Of a stretch of DNA of 64,000 nucleotides, positions 42,604 to 51,812 are shown one piece after another. Source of the stretch: Yoonia vestfoldensis (GTDB taxonomy: Bacteria; Pseudomonadota; Alphaproteobacteria; Rhodobacterales; Rhodobacteraceae). The stretch spans positions 1,550,001 to 1,614,000 of the forward strand of contig NZ_CP021431.1 in assembly GCF_002158905.1 (NCBI RefSeq), read 5' to 3'. Made by a program: the position numbers and the translations under genes. Each line of letters begins with the position of its first letter. Position 1 is the stretch's first letter. Under the pieces are notes generated by a model, which saw nothing but the letters and a program-made list of their open reading frames with translations, was not told the origin of the DNA and did not search any database.

Positions 42604-43382
42604 GGGCGTTTCTGAATAAAAATATGAAACTTCGCCGACAACGAGCGCGGCATCAACCAGCCCCAAAACTGGATCAGCCGGAACAGGACAGCATTATTCC
42701 CGTGATAGCCGGGAACTCCATTAAAGCCATATGTGCAGTTCTTCCACTCGGATTTGTCGAAATAGTGACCCAGCGCCGCCATCGTGTTCATACCGTATAC
42801 GGTGGGAAACACATCCTCGGCCTTTCGGTTCGGCTGCAGTTTCTTTAGGAAAGCCACGTGCAGCGCGTTGGGCACAAGTCGCGCTCCGATCCCAATATAG
42901 CCCCACTTCGCAGGGGTGCGGGCGCACAGCCACCCCCCGGGTTTAAGCACGCGCGCAATCTCGCGCACGAATTCGGCCGGCGCGGCAACATGCTCTAGCA
43001 CATGGTCGCACAGAATGATGTCAATACTCTGGTCCGGTATCGGCTAAACACCAAATGGATCGATAACATGAGCTTCGTCCACATCCGGGTTTGACAGAAC
43101 TGCAGCATCGATATCGACAGCGATCACACGCTTGATCCGTCCACGTAGAGTTTGCAACTTTCGTCGGAATGGCGATGCGTCCATTAACACGGCGCGACCA
43201 CGTCCCGCCCCAAGGTTGAGTAACGTTGTATTTGGCTGCATGAGAGCGTCTAACCGAGTATAGAAAGCAACGGTACAGTCACAATGCGCGAAATAGCCGG
43301 CTCCGAATTCGGGGTACATGTGGTTTTCGATGTGCAGTATTGCAGGAACGTCATTTTTTTCTCGGCTCATGGCATAGTCCAT
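42600..43382 (-). pseudogene. SAM-dependent methyltransferase with in-frame amber stop
   Basis: One continuous frame from 43382 to 42600 broken only by a TAG at 43046-43044. Before it lie LLNLGAGRGRAV (motif I) and VIAVDIDAAVLSNPDVDEAHVIDPFGV. After it the frame continues PIPDQSIDIILCDHVLEHV, then ARVLKPGGWLCARTP, the standard class I methyltransferase motifs. A full product would have 259 residues, with function probably in sugar or glycan methylation. As it stands only a ~112-residue front is made unless the stop is suppressed. The gene overlaps the flippase start by 4 nt. Start at 43382 or 43370. Confidence 0.85.
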
Positions 43383-43416
43383 CTGGGTGCAGCGCCATAT
43401 GCGCAAGGAAACAGCG

Positions 43417-44205
43417 TTAAAAGCGGAGGCGCAAAAGCGTCTCGGCATCTTCCACGGACATCTTCTCAAACACGTTCAGCTTGCCGCCAACGGTCGCGTC
43501 GTAGACCTTGCGCCCATCCGCTTCGAATGCATGGCGGGCAAGGGTATAGTCAATCTCAGACTGATCCAGGTCCGGCGTGCCCCAATAGGTACCAGATTTG
43601 AAATAGTTGGGATCAAAGTGGTTGGTGTCGGGCCCTTCGCGCTTCTGATAGGTAGCTTCGGGCCCGGTAAACTTGAAACTATGGTCTACGCCGAAAATGA
43701 TAACCGGGTCCGCGCCCATCCAATAGGCCATCTGCAGTGCGATATAGGTGACTGTCGCGGAACTGCCAAACCCCGCAACGGCATCTTTAGAAAATGCATT
43801 CGTCAATGTTGTGTTGAAGAAGTTCACCTTTCGCCGGGTGTCACGCCGCAGATACCACCGCGCCTTCCAACCGACGAATATCGGGATGCTACTTGCAGCG
43901 AATATGTCCTGATGCTGAATCGCCACAAGATTGTTAACACAAACAACTAAATCGGGCCGCCAATTGGTCCGTGGGTAGATAAGGTCGATTTTATTCATGC
44001 CGATAGAAGGGACCCCTGCAAAACACTCAAGTGGCGTTTGGTTCAGGCTAGGGCCATTTCCGACGACCAGCATAGGCTTGCCCTTGTGTCGGTCACGCAA
44101 CGCGTCAAGTGGTTCTTGACGGCCCGTCATCTTGAACGTGACACTATCAAACGCGTAGCGCGCGGGCTGGGTCATTCGAACAACAGATCGGCTGAGTGGG
44201 ATCAT
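43417..44205 (-). CDS. DUF115/MptE-like glycan-associated protein
   Basis: A 262-residue protein with the DUF115-type motif MLVVGNGPSLNQTPLE, then PSIGMNKIDLIYPRTNWRPDLVVCVNN and GFGSSATVTYIALQMAYWMGADPVIIFGVDHSF. Proteins with this fold occur in polysaccharide and flagellin-glycosylation clusters and may act as glycosyltransferases or pyrophosphokinase-like enzymes. The start at 44205 has AAGGA about 10 nt upstream. It precedes the methyltransferase gene on the same strand. Confidence 0.7.
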   Translation of the reverse strand: MIPLSRSVVRMTQPARYAFDSVTFKMTGRQEPLDALRDRHKGKPMLVVGNGPSLNQTPLECFAGVPSIGMNKIDLIYPRTNWRPDLVVCVNNLVAIQHQDIFAASSIPIFVGWKARWYLRRDTRRKVNFFNTTLTNAFSKDAVAGFGSSATVTYIALQMAYWMGADPVIIFGVDHSFKFTGPEATYQKREGPDTNHFDPNYFKSGTYWGTPDLDQSEIDYTLARHAFEADGRKVYDATVGGKLNVFEKMSVEDAETLLRLRF

Positions 44206-44378
44206 CTACACATGTCCTTTGAGTTTACAAGATGTGATGAACAAACTTGATAAAGTAGCCTGACGTTGATCGAATTACCCTCTGGCAAACTCGGGGCGTT
44301 TCATGACCTGTGCCTCGGCAAGCTATTTTAATTCATCAATCATGCCCAGCATCGGTGAACAAGTTACCAGAACAGATT

Positions 44379-45083
44379 TCATGATTTCAGCACCGTTTCT
44401 GCGTTACGCAGTTGGACGATCGCCTCGGCAAAAGACCAGTCTTCCAACGTGTCTATATCAGTGACTTCCAGTTTGTCCATCAAATGCATGGCCGGTTTCT
44501 TGCCGATCCGCGCCTTGGTGCATGCAAAACTTTCACGAGAGAAAATATAGAGGTTCGAATTTTCCTCAAACCACGGCTCCAGATCCTGTGTTTGGATCAG
44601 ATTATCGGGATCATGGTTCACAGCGCTAGCATCGGCACGATAGAAACGGCTTTGTATCTTGTTAACAGTAAACAGAGAGTCACATGTTCCCGCATTCAGT
44701 CCATTATAGTAGGCATTGATCGCTTCCTGAATTGTAGGGGCAGACAGCATCGGGTTGGTTGCGTGTGTCATCAGGTAAGTGTCTGCCTCGATCGCGGCAA
44801 CATCATCTGCCAGAATCAAATTCATTGACACCGAGTCGCCACAAAGTTCGGGCGCGCGGTCTCGGATGCGGATACGTGGGCTGTCGGTTAGGCCATGTTC
44901 AGCGAGTATATCGCGAGCATCTGTATTGATGATGACCTCTGCAATTTCGTCAATTTCGAGCAGAGTGTCGAGTATCCATCTAAAAAGGGGTTTGCCATAA
45001 AGCGGCCGAAAGTTTTTTCCGGGCACGCGTTGGCTGTTAGCTTTTATTGGGAGAAGTGCGACGCACCGGCCTGAGGGATTCAT
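44379..45083 (-). CDS. Acylneuraminate/CMP-sugar cytidylyltransferase family protein
   Basis: A 234-residue nucleotidyltransferase with the N-terminal CTP-binding pattern LLPIKANSQRVPGKNFRPLYGKPLFRWILDTLL, then IINTDARDIL and LMTHATNPMLSAPTIQEAI. Family members activate sialic, pseudaminic/legionaminic acid or Kdo-like sugars as CMP derivatives. No matching sialic-acid synthase is in the window, so the sugar is unknown. Overlaps the end of the glycosyltransferase gene by 47 bp. Confidence 0.85.
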   Translation of the reverse strand: MNPSGRCVALLPIKANSQRVPGKNFRPLYGKPLFRWILDTLLEIDEIAEVIINTDARDILAEHGLTDSPRIRIRDRAPELCGDSVSMNLILADDVAAIEADTYLMTHATNPMLSAPTIQEAINAYYNGLNAGTCDSLFTVNKIQSRFYRADASAVNHDPDNLIQTQDLEPWFEENSNLYIFSRESFACTKARIGKKPAMHLMDKLEVTDIDTLEDWSFAEAIVQLRNAETVLKS

Positions 45084-45984
45084 CCTGTTCTGCCTTATCT
45101 TGTAAATGTGGATAGAAAAATTTTTCCTTCGCTTTACGCGAAAGACAACGATGTTCAGTATTGCCCTTGAACGAACCGAGGTACTGGTTCCAACGATAGC
45201 GCAGCATATTTATCTTGGAGGTGGAGGTCACGCCATTCAGTCGCGCCGCGCGCCAGTCGCAATATGTGCTTACAATGACGCAGCGTATGACATCCAGCCA
45301 AGACAAATGCACTTCCGGCATAATTATTCGAAGTGCTAGGGCCTCACGCTCAAACCGGTGCCGGATCTGCGTCCAGCTTTCATTGTGGTGATGGAATACG
45401 ACCGCATCAGCGACATATCCCACTTGCATCCCTTGCGCGACAAGCCGTTTTGCAAGTTCCATGTCTTCCAGCCCGGTCAGTTCCTCGTCGAACGGGAATT
45501 TTTGCCATGTACTGCGCAACAGAGCTGAGTTTGCATTGTTGCAAAAAAAACCCTCTTGCGGAATGGCTGATCGGTCTGGAAAATACTTAGAGAAAATAAG
45601 GCGTTCACTGAAATTGCTCTCGTCGTCACCAATTTGACGACCATAGCTATAAGACACCGAACTATCTAAAAGGGGTCTGCAAAGGTTTTGCAGCCAATAA
45701 GAATTCGCTGGAACACAATGTCCAGATATGAACACCAATATCTCTCCATTTGCATATTTGCACCCAAGGTTGAGAGATCTTCCGAATGAGAAATCCTCTT
45801 TTTGTATCGTTGTGACACGCACTCCATGAGACCGTGCGATATCTAAAGTATTGTCGGTAGAACCTGAGTCAATCACTACAGTTTCAAGTTCGAAACCTTG
45901 GCAGTTCTGTTGTTCAATCATGACCAGCAGGTCATCTAAGTGCCGGCCCTCATTCAGAGATCTGATTACAATGCTAACGAGCAT
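45037..45984 (-). CDS. Glycosyltransferase family 2
   Basis: A 315-residue GT-A enzyme: VSIVIRSLNEGRHLDDLLVMIEQQ, ETVVIDSGSTDNTLDIAR, and GLEDMELAKRLVAQG as the acceptor-side ED motif. Adds a sugar to the growing repeat unit at the cytoplasmic membrane face. The extended C-terminus (KFFYPHLQDKAEQDESLRPVRR) runs over the start of the cytidylyltransferase gene. The ~250 bp upstream (45985-46234) are very AT-rich and may hold a promoter. Confidence 0.88.
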   Translation of the reverse strand: MLVSIVIRSLNEGRHLDDLLVMIEQQNCQGFELETVVIDSGSTDNTLDIARSHGVRVTTIQKEDFSFGRSLNLGCKYANGEILVFISGHCVPANSYWLQNLCRPLLDSSVSYSYGRQIGDDESNFSERLIFSKYFPDRSAIPQEGFFCNNANSALLRSTWQKFPFDEELTGLEDMELAKRLVAQGMQVGYVADAVVFHHHNESWTQIRHRFEREALALRIIMPEVHLSWLDVIRCVIVSTYCDWRAARLNGVTSTSKINMLRYRWNQYLGSFKGNTEHRCLSRKAKEKFFYPHLQDKAEQDESLRPVRRTSPNKS

Positions 45985-46234
45985 AAACTTCAGTTTTGTT
46001 TTTATATTTCATTAACATTTGAAAGCTACGCCAAACGCGTTAGTTGGTATGTATCTTCTTCGATATGTACACTAATTATTAGGCTATTGAGTGCAGCATG
46101 GATGATTTGGCTGATGACACCTACACATATGTTTGAATAACCCAATTTTTTGTAAATTTGAGAAAATTTGAGGGTACTCAATCCTTCAAAAATTTTCTTA
46201 TAATAAAGTATCATGTATCATATTTTTATATCAA

Positions 46235-46981
46235 TTAATTTGAAACATGATTTCTTTTGAAAAGAAAATCCCCCTGGATTGTTCTCCCTTGGTAAAGAAC
46301 GGAGCGATCACAGGTTACAGATACAAGTTTCCACCCACGTATCGATAGCCATGCAATTATTTCATCGGCCAAGGCCTGCCCTGAGTATAACTCAATGAAC
46401 GATGCCTCACAGTAGATCCAATCAAAACTGTCCAGTAAACGCTCACTACCCTTCAAGACCTCGCCTTCGAAACCCTGGACATCAATCTTCAGAAGTGCTG
46501 GCGACACGATATCTTCCTCGCATAGTACATCCTGAAGTGGTAGCACACAAACAGCCTTCTGAGAAACCACATGAGAACCGGGAAAGATCCGTGACTGAGC
46601 ATCAGGGGCTAGCAAAGATGAGCTGTCAGATTTAGCTGTCACGTTAATTAACTGATTAGTTGCTTGACTTCCAATCGCGTGACGATAAAGCTGAACGCCT
46701 GATTCATGTCCTAATACATCTAGATAAGTGTCGGCAGCCTTATTTAGCGGCTCGAATGCGTGGATATGTGCGTTTGGATGAACGATTTTGCACAGTAGAG
46801 AAAATTGCCCAACATTTGCCCCAACATCGACGAGACATTTTATGTTGTTTAAACCTTGCAGTATTTCAAAATGTTCGAAGCTCGGTGCAACACCATGCTT
46901 GAGTGCCATCCGCGAAAGTGGATAGCGCAAGGAACGCAACGCCTTCCGAATTTGACGGAGCCTGCGACTAAATTTAGTCAT
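46235..46981 (-). CDS. FkbM family methyltransferase
   Basis: A 248-residue methyltransferase with SAM motif LVDVGANVGQFSLLCK, HAFEPLNKAADTY, and the FkbM signature LLKIDVQGFEGEVLKGSERLL. Likely O-methylates a sugar of the exopolysaccharide. It starts 4 bp after the manC stop, so it is probably co-transcribed. DNA is AT-richer than manC. Confidence 0.88.
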   Translation of the reverse strand: MTKFSRRLRQIRKALRSLRYPLSRMALKHGVAPSFEHFEILQGLNNIKCLVDVGANVGQFSLLCKIVHPNAHIHAFEPLNKAADTYLDVLGHESGVQLYRHAIGSQATNQLINVTAKSDSSSLLAPDAQSRIFPGSHVVSQKAVCVLPLQDVLCEEDIVSPALLKIDVQGFEGEVLKGSERLLDSFDWIYCEASFIELYSGQALADEIIAWLSIRGWKLVSVTCDRSVLYQGRTIQGDFLFKRNHVSN

Positions 46982-46984
46982 GGT

Positions 46985-48457
46985 TCATGACCGCTCGTCG
47001 CCATTAACAACGTCAATTAACGATACGCGTGCATAAATATCTTCATGCCGCTCAATGTCGTCTTCACCTAAGTAGGCACCAGTCTGGACCTCAATGAGCA
47101 CCATCTGCACCTTTCCTGGGTTTTCCAGGCGGTGTTTTGCCCCGAGGGGAATATAGACAGACTGGTTCTCGGTCAGGAGCTGCACCTCGCCTCCAATGGT
47201 CACTTTTGCGGTGCCCTTTACAACAATCCAGTGTTCAGAACGGTGCAAGTGACTTTGCAAGCTCAAAGCAGCGCCTGCCTTGACGTGGATGCGCTTGACT
47301 TGGAAGCGGTCACCGATCGCGAGGCTCTCAAACCATCCCCAAGGTCGGTGGTCGGTTGGGAAACTGACCGCCTGCGTAACTTCGCGGCTCTTCAATGCAG
47401 CGACGGCCTCCTTTACCCGCTGTGCCGACGCCTTGGGCGCGACAAGAACGGCATCTGACGTTGCCACGACAATCAAATCGCTCAGGTCAATGCCGACGAC
47501 CTCCACACGGGGGCTGTCCGACCGAAGCAGTGACCCATCGCAATCAATCGCCGTGGCATTTGAGGATATGACGTTGCCAGCCCCATCGGGCCTGCCCTGC
47601 TGCAACACGGCATCCCAGCTGCCCAAGTCCGACCAGCCCGAGGCGTATGGCATGGCCACAATATTGTCGGCGGGTTCCATGATGGCATAGTCAATGGAGA
47701 TGTCCGTGGCCTTTGACCACGCCTCTTCGCACAGCCGCGTAAAGCCAAGGTCGACGCGAGCGCTCGAGACAGCATCACCGACCTGGGTGATCAGGTCGGT
47801 GCAGTGCTGTCGTGCAGCAGCAATAATCGTCTCCGTCGTGAACAAGAACACCCCGGAATTCCAAAGCACGTTGCTAGAAGCCAGTAGTTGGGCCGCACGT
47901 TTCGCGTCTGGCTTCTCAATGAACCGGGCGATTTTTTGTGGCTCACCCGGCGCAGCCTTCGCGGACAAATCAAGCTCAATATAGCCATATGCCGTCTCGG
48001 GGCGGTCGGGCGTGATGCCAAAGGTGACAATGTCGCCTGCCAAGGCCATTGGGATTGCGGCCTGAACTGCTGAACGAAATGCATCTGCGTCGACAAAGAC
48101 ATGGTCAGTGGGCGCCACCAACATGAGGGCACCGGGCTCAAGCCCCTCTAAGTACAGGGCCGCAGACAGGATTGCGGGGGCCGTGTTGCGGGCGTCGGGC
48201 TCAATGAGGATGGCGCGTGGGGCAATTTGGCAGCCCGCAAGTTGCTCCGTGACGATAAAGCGAAAGTCGTCGCCCGTTACCACGACAGGTGGCGCAAAGC
48301 CTAGCCCTGTAAGGCGCTTTGCTGCCTGCTGGAAGAGGCTTTCATCACCAATTATTTTGGTGAACTGCTTTGGAAAGCTCTTGCGCGAGACGGGCCAGAG
48401 CCGTGTCCCGGATCCACCGCACAGCAGGATTGGGTGAATATCAGGCACTAACCGCAT
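46985..48457 (-). CDS. manC: Mannose-1-phosphate guanylyltransferase / mannose-6-phosphate isomerase
   Basis: A 490-residue bifunctional type II enzyme. The N-terminal nucleotidyltransferase carries ILLCGGSGTRLWPVSRKSFPKQF, and the C-terminal cupin isomerase carries RPWGWFESLAIGDRFQVKRIHVKAGAALSLQSHLHRSEHWIVVKG. Makes GDP-mannose from fructose-6-phosphate via mannose phosphates. It feeds the adjacent GDP-fucose synthase route and mannosyl transfer. Confidence 0.95.
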   Translation of the reverse strand: MRLVPDIHPILLCGGSGTRLWPVSRKSFPKQFTKIIGDESLFQQAAKRLTGLGFAPPVVVTGDDFRFIVTEQLAGCQIAPRAILIEPDARNTAPAILSAALYLEGLEPGALMLVAPTDHVFVDADAFRSAVQAAIPMALAGDIVTFGITPDRPETAYGYIELDLSAKAAPGEPQKIARFIEKPDAKRAAQLLASSNVLWNSGVFLFTTETIIAAARQHCTDLITQVGDAVSSARVDLGFTRLCEEAWSKATDISIDYAIMEPADNIVAMPYASGWSDLGSWDAVLQQGRPDGAGNVISSNATAIDCDGSLLRSDSPRVEVVGIDLSDLIVVATSDAVLVAPKASAQRVKEAVAALKSREVTQAVSFPTDHRPWGWFESLAIGDRFQVKRIHVKAGAALSLQSHLHRSEHWIVVKGTAKVTIGGEVQLLTENQSVYIPLGAKHRLENPGKVQMVLIEVQTGAYLGEDDIERHEDIYARVSLIDVVNGDERS

Positions 48458-48478
48458 TCCATGATCCCAAACTCATCA

Positions 48479-49459
48479 TTATTTTCTCGCGCTCTCGGCA
48501 TTCTCAAGATACCAGCGATAGGTTTGCGCGATGCCATCACGAAGGCTGATGCCCGCGCTCCAGCCGATACGCGACAGCCTGCTTACGTCCATGAGCTTGC
48601 GTATCGTTCCATCGGGCCTGCTTGGGTCTGTCAATATTTGCCCGTGATACCCTGTAATCTCGGCCACCAAGTGGGCGAGTTCGAGGATCGATATATCTTC
48701 GCCCGTGCCGACATTGATTTGGCTCAGCATAGGCGCGGTATTGGCAGCGTAGATCTCTTGCGGTAGGTCGAGGACAAAGAGGCTGGCCGCGGCCATGTCA
48801 TCCACGTGCAAAAACTCGCGCCTTGCTATGCCGCTGCCCCAGATCGTCACGCTGTCCTGCCCCGACTGAGCGGCCTCGTGCATGCGCCGGATCATGGCTG
48901 GCAGGACATGGCTATGCGAGGGATGGAAGTTGTCACCTGGCCCGAAGAGGTTCGTCGGCATGACTGAGCGGTAATCGGTTCCATACTGCCGGTTGTAGCT
49001 TTCGCAGAGCTTGATCCCCGCAATCTTGGCAACGGCATAAGGCTCGTTCGTGGGCTCGAGCCGACCGGTCAAGAGCGCATCTTCAGACATGGGCTGGCTT
49101 GCCTCGCGTGGATAGATACAAGACGATCCCAGAAAGAGCAGGCGCTTCACCCCAGCCGCAAAGGCTTGGTGAATGACATTGGCTTCGATCATCAGGTTTT
49201 CATAGATGAAGTCGGCAGGGTAAGCATTGTTGGCGGCGATCCCGCCAACCTTGGCGGCGGCCATGATCACAACATCGGGGCGCTCGGTGTGCATGAAGTC
49301 ACGCACCGCCGCTTGTTCGGTCAGGTCCAAGGCGGCTCGGTCGCGGAACAGGATATCCAGCGGCTCTTCGCCATCGCTCTGGGTTGTGAGTCGCCGCAAG
49401 ATCGCGCCGCCCACCATGCCGTTGTGACCCGCTAAAAATATTCTTAACCTCTTACGCAT
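48479..49459 (-). CDS. fcl: GDP-L-fucose synthase
   Basis: A 326-residue extended SDR with NAD(P) motif [17 protein letters not shown], active-site [13 protein letters not shown], the Tyr/Lys pair in [25 protein letters not shown] and the family stretch [13 protein letters not shown]. Converts GDP-4-keto-6-deoxymannose to GDP-fucose. The enzyme that makes its substrate (Gmd) is not in the window, so it must be encoded elsewhere or be supplied differently. Confidence 0.93.
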   Translation of the reverse strand: MRKRLRIFLAGHNGMVGGAILRRLTTQSDGEEPLDILFRDRAALDLTEQAAVRDFMHTERPDVVIMAAAKVGGIAANNAYPADFIYENLMIEANVIHQAFAAGVKRLLFLGSSCIYPREASQPMSEDALLTGRLEPTNEPYAVAKIAGIKLCESYNRQYGTDYRSVMPTNLFGPGDNFHPSHSHVLPAMIRRMHEAAQSGQDSVTIWGSGIARREFLHVDDMAAASLFVLDLPQEIYAANTAPMLSQINVGTGEDISILELAHLVAEITGYHGQILTDPSRPDGTIRKLMDVSRLSRIGWSAGISLRDGIAQTYRWYLENAESARK

Positions 49460-49466
49460 TGTCTGC

Positions 49467-50453
49467 TCACATTAGATCGTTGGCGTGAGGATATTTGCTA
49501 TTCTTCCTGTACCAATTTATTGTTTCAATAAGACCGAGATCTAGCGAAACGGATGGGTTGTACCCAAGCATACGCATTTTGCTGATATCTGGACACCGAC
49601 GCGATGTTGCGCCTACTGCGGAATCACTTGCAATTATATCTAAATCAATCTCTAAAATTCTTCCTATTGCTTCAGCAAGCTTTTTGATGGAAATTTCATC
49701 CTCTGCTCCAATGTGGTATATTTCACGATTACCGCCGAGCTCATACATTTTGATTATACCATCAACAACGTCACTAACATATGCAAACGCGCGTGTTTCG
49801 TTTCCACTGCCTTGAATGAGAAATTTTTTGCGACCATCGCTATAACCTTGTCGATCAAGCGCTCGGAGGATAAATTGAGGTATTACATGCTTCCAGCCCA
49901 TATCTGGCCCATAGACGTTGTGCGGGCGAAAGACTTGAACCTTTCTGAAGTGGTCTCGACCGTAATTAAATGCAATAAGCTCTGAAATTATTTTTGAACC
50001 GCCATAAGAATATCGTGGATTTAAGCTGTCAGGTAAAGTAAGAGCAATAGTCTCTGGTGTGGGAATAATTAAAGGTTCTTGATATACTTCAGCAGTAGAT
50101 GCCACTACTAAATCGGGAACGCCGGCGCGCTGGCACGCGCTCACAACTGATAAAATCCCTCTAACGCCAACATCCAAAACTAGATCAGGATGCCTGTAAA
50201 AATTTTCTGTTCCGTTAATCGCAGCAAGGTGCATCACGACCTCGCAACCATGTATCGCTGCAGTGACCCTATCTTCATCTCTAATATCACAGTCTATTAA
50301 TTGCACTTCATTATAAACGTCAATTAGCCGCCGTCCGTCTCCACGCGCCATGTTATCAATTACAATTACTGACCATCCAATCTCCACGAGCCTTCGCACC
50401 AGATAAGACCCAATAAATCCGCCACCTCCCGTTATTGCAACTGTTTTAAGCAT
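49467..50453 (-). CDS. NAD-dependent epimerase/dehydratase
   Basis: A 328-residue extended [41 protein letters not shown] and the [11 protein letters not shown]yr/Lys pair, then [12 protein letters not shown]. Probably a nucleotide-sugar epimerase or dehydratase; sequence alone does not fix the substrate. ATG at 50453 has GGAGGA 7 nt upstream and overlaps the end of the UDP-sugar dehydrogenase gene. AT-rich like its upstream neighbour. Confidence 0.85.
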   Translation of the reverse strand: MLKTVAITGGGGFIGSYLVRRLVEIGWSVIVIDNMARGDGRRLIDVYNEVQLIDCDIRDEDRVTAAIHGCEVVMHLAAINGTENFYRHPDLVLDVGVRGILSVVSACQRAGVPDLVVASTAEVYQEPLIIPTPETIALTLPDSLNPRYSYGGSKIISELIAFNYGRDHFRKVQVFRPHNVYGPDMGWKHVIPQFILRALDRQGYSDGRKKFLIQGSGNETRAFAYVSDVVDGIIKMYELGGNREIYHIGAEDEISIKKLAEAIGRILEIDLDIIASDSAVGATSRRCPDISKMRMLGYNPSVSLDLGLIETINWYRKNSKYPHANDLM

Positions 50454-51807
50454 TCTCATTCCTCCACAAGCTGCCAAGAGCTAGATACCTATTACTAAAT
50501 GCTCTATCAATTGAATTCGAATGATGGTTCCAATAGTCATAGATAATTCCATTGGGCTGCATTAATTGAAAGATCGCATTTGGAGGTATAGATCTGAATT
50601 TTGGGTGGTTGTTTGCAATAACAACAAGCGAACTACCCCTAACCGCATCCCAGATGTTATCGCATACGAGATCATTGGAAAAATAGTCCCTAAGCGTTAT
50701 TACGTCAATTATAGGATCAAAGATCATAAAGTTTGCCCTCGGAAAAAGTGATCGCAACTCTTCTAATATTTTTGTTGACATAGATCCACGGAGGTCGTCA
50801 GTTTCTGGAACACCCTTAAAGGCCATTCCCAAGATTGCTATTTTCAACTGCCCTTCGATACCGCGATTCATTAATTCTTTCTTAATTGTTTTTGCTGTTT
50901 CACTTGGCAGCCGCTCATTCACCAACCGCGATGCGCGCGTAATTTCCAGATCAATATCTTTCGTTTCCGCACTTTCAAGGAGTATATGAGGATCCTTTTC
51001 CAGACATGGGCCACCAACAGGCCCAGGGAGCGGAACATTTGTCCGTGAATAACCTAGCTTTCCCGCCGAAATGATTTCAAATGCATTTAGATTAAATGCA
51101 TCACACAGGCGCGCTACCTCATTAGAGAAAGCAAACTGAACGTCTCTATAGGTGTTATCAATTAATTTTATGGCTTCTGCAGCCTCAGGTCCTTGTACTT
51201 GGATGACTGAGGACGTCAGTTTGTGGAATATCTTGGCGGCACTCAATCGCGTGCATTCGCTGTCGGCGCCCACAATTTGTGGCAGCTCATGCAGTTCTTT
51301 CATTGCGTTGCCTTCTAATGTTCGCTCAGGGCACATTGCAATTTCAAATTTTTTCCCAGATTCGTTTAAGATTGGTGAGACTACATTGCGTGTTGTTCCA
51401 ATTTTAACAGTAGACCGGAGTATAATCAGTGCTTCATCAGGCATCGCATCAGCAACTTGCCTTGTTGCCGCCTCAATCATATCCAAACGGGCAATTCCAT
51501 TCTGATTGAGGGGTGTGCCGACAGTAATGATGTAAGTGCCGCAGGGCTTATGATCTTTAAGGTCCTGTACCGCGAAAAAATTTTGCGAATTTATAACTTG
51601 TGAGAGCAGAGCGCTAAGGCCCGTTTCGGCAAAGTGTGGCGTTCCATCGTTTGTTAAATTAACAATTGCTTGATTTTTCTCAATGCCGATAACTTGGTAA
51701 CCGACCTTAGCGAGTGCAACTGCTAGAGTTAAACCAACATAACCAAGTCCGATTACACATACTTTTTCAGAGCGATGCATTTTAATTAATTCCGTTACTT
51801 CAGACAT
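50446..51807 (-). CDS. Nucleotide-sugar dehydrogenase (WecC/UDP-ManNAc dehydrogenase-like)
   Basis: A 453-residue UDP-sugar dehydrogenase with NAD motif VCVIGLGYVGLTLAVALAKVGYQVIGIEKN, STVKIGTTRNVV, MCPERTLEGNAMKEL, the catalytic Cys in GGPCLEKDPHILL, and the C-terminal domain with GMAFKGVPETDDLRGS. Produces a UDP-uronic acid by four-electron oxidation. Start MSEVTELIK at 51807 is used; the longer frame runs into the glycosyltransferase gene. Confidence 0.9.
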   Translation of the reverse strand: MSEVTELIKMHRSEKVCVIGLGYVGLTLAVALAKVGYQVIGIEKNQAIVNLTNDGTPHFAETGLSALLSQVINSQNFFAVQDLKDHKPCGTYIITVGTPLNQNGIARLDMIEAATRQVADAMPDEALIILRSTVKIGTTRNVVSPILNESGKKFEIAMCPERTLEGNAMKELHELPQIVGADSECTRLSAAKIFHKLTSSVIQVQGPEAAEAIKLIDNTYRDVQFAFSNEVARLCDAFNLNAFEIISAGKLGYSRTNVPLPGPVGGPCLEKDPHILLESAETKDIDLEITRASRLVNERLPSETAKTIKKELMNRGIEGQLKIAILGMAFKGVPETDDLRGSMSTKILEELRSLFPRANFMIFDPIIDVITLRDYFSNDLVCDNIWDAVRGSSLVVIANNHPKFRSIPPNAIFQLMQPNGIIYDYWNHHSNSIDRAFSNRYLALGSLWRNENA

Positions 51808-51812
51808 AGGCT

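Noticed and set aside
46026..46214. 62-codon minus-strand frame in the AT-rich gap before the GT2 gene
   Set aside because: No ribosome site or family; AT-rich sequence gives chance frames, and a promoter region is more likely.
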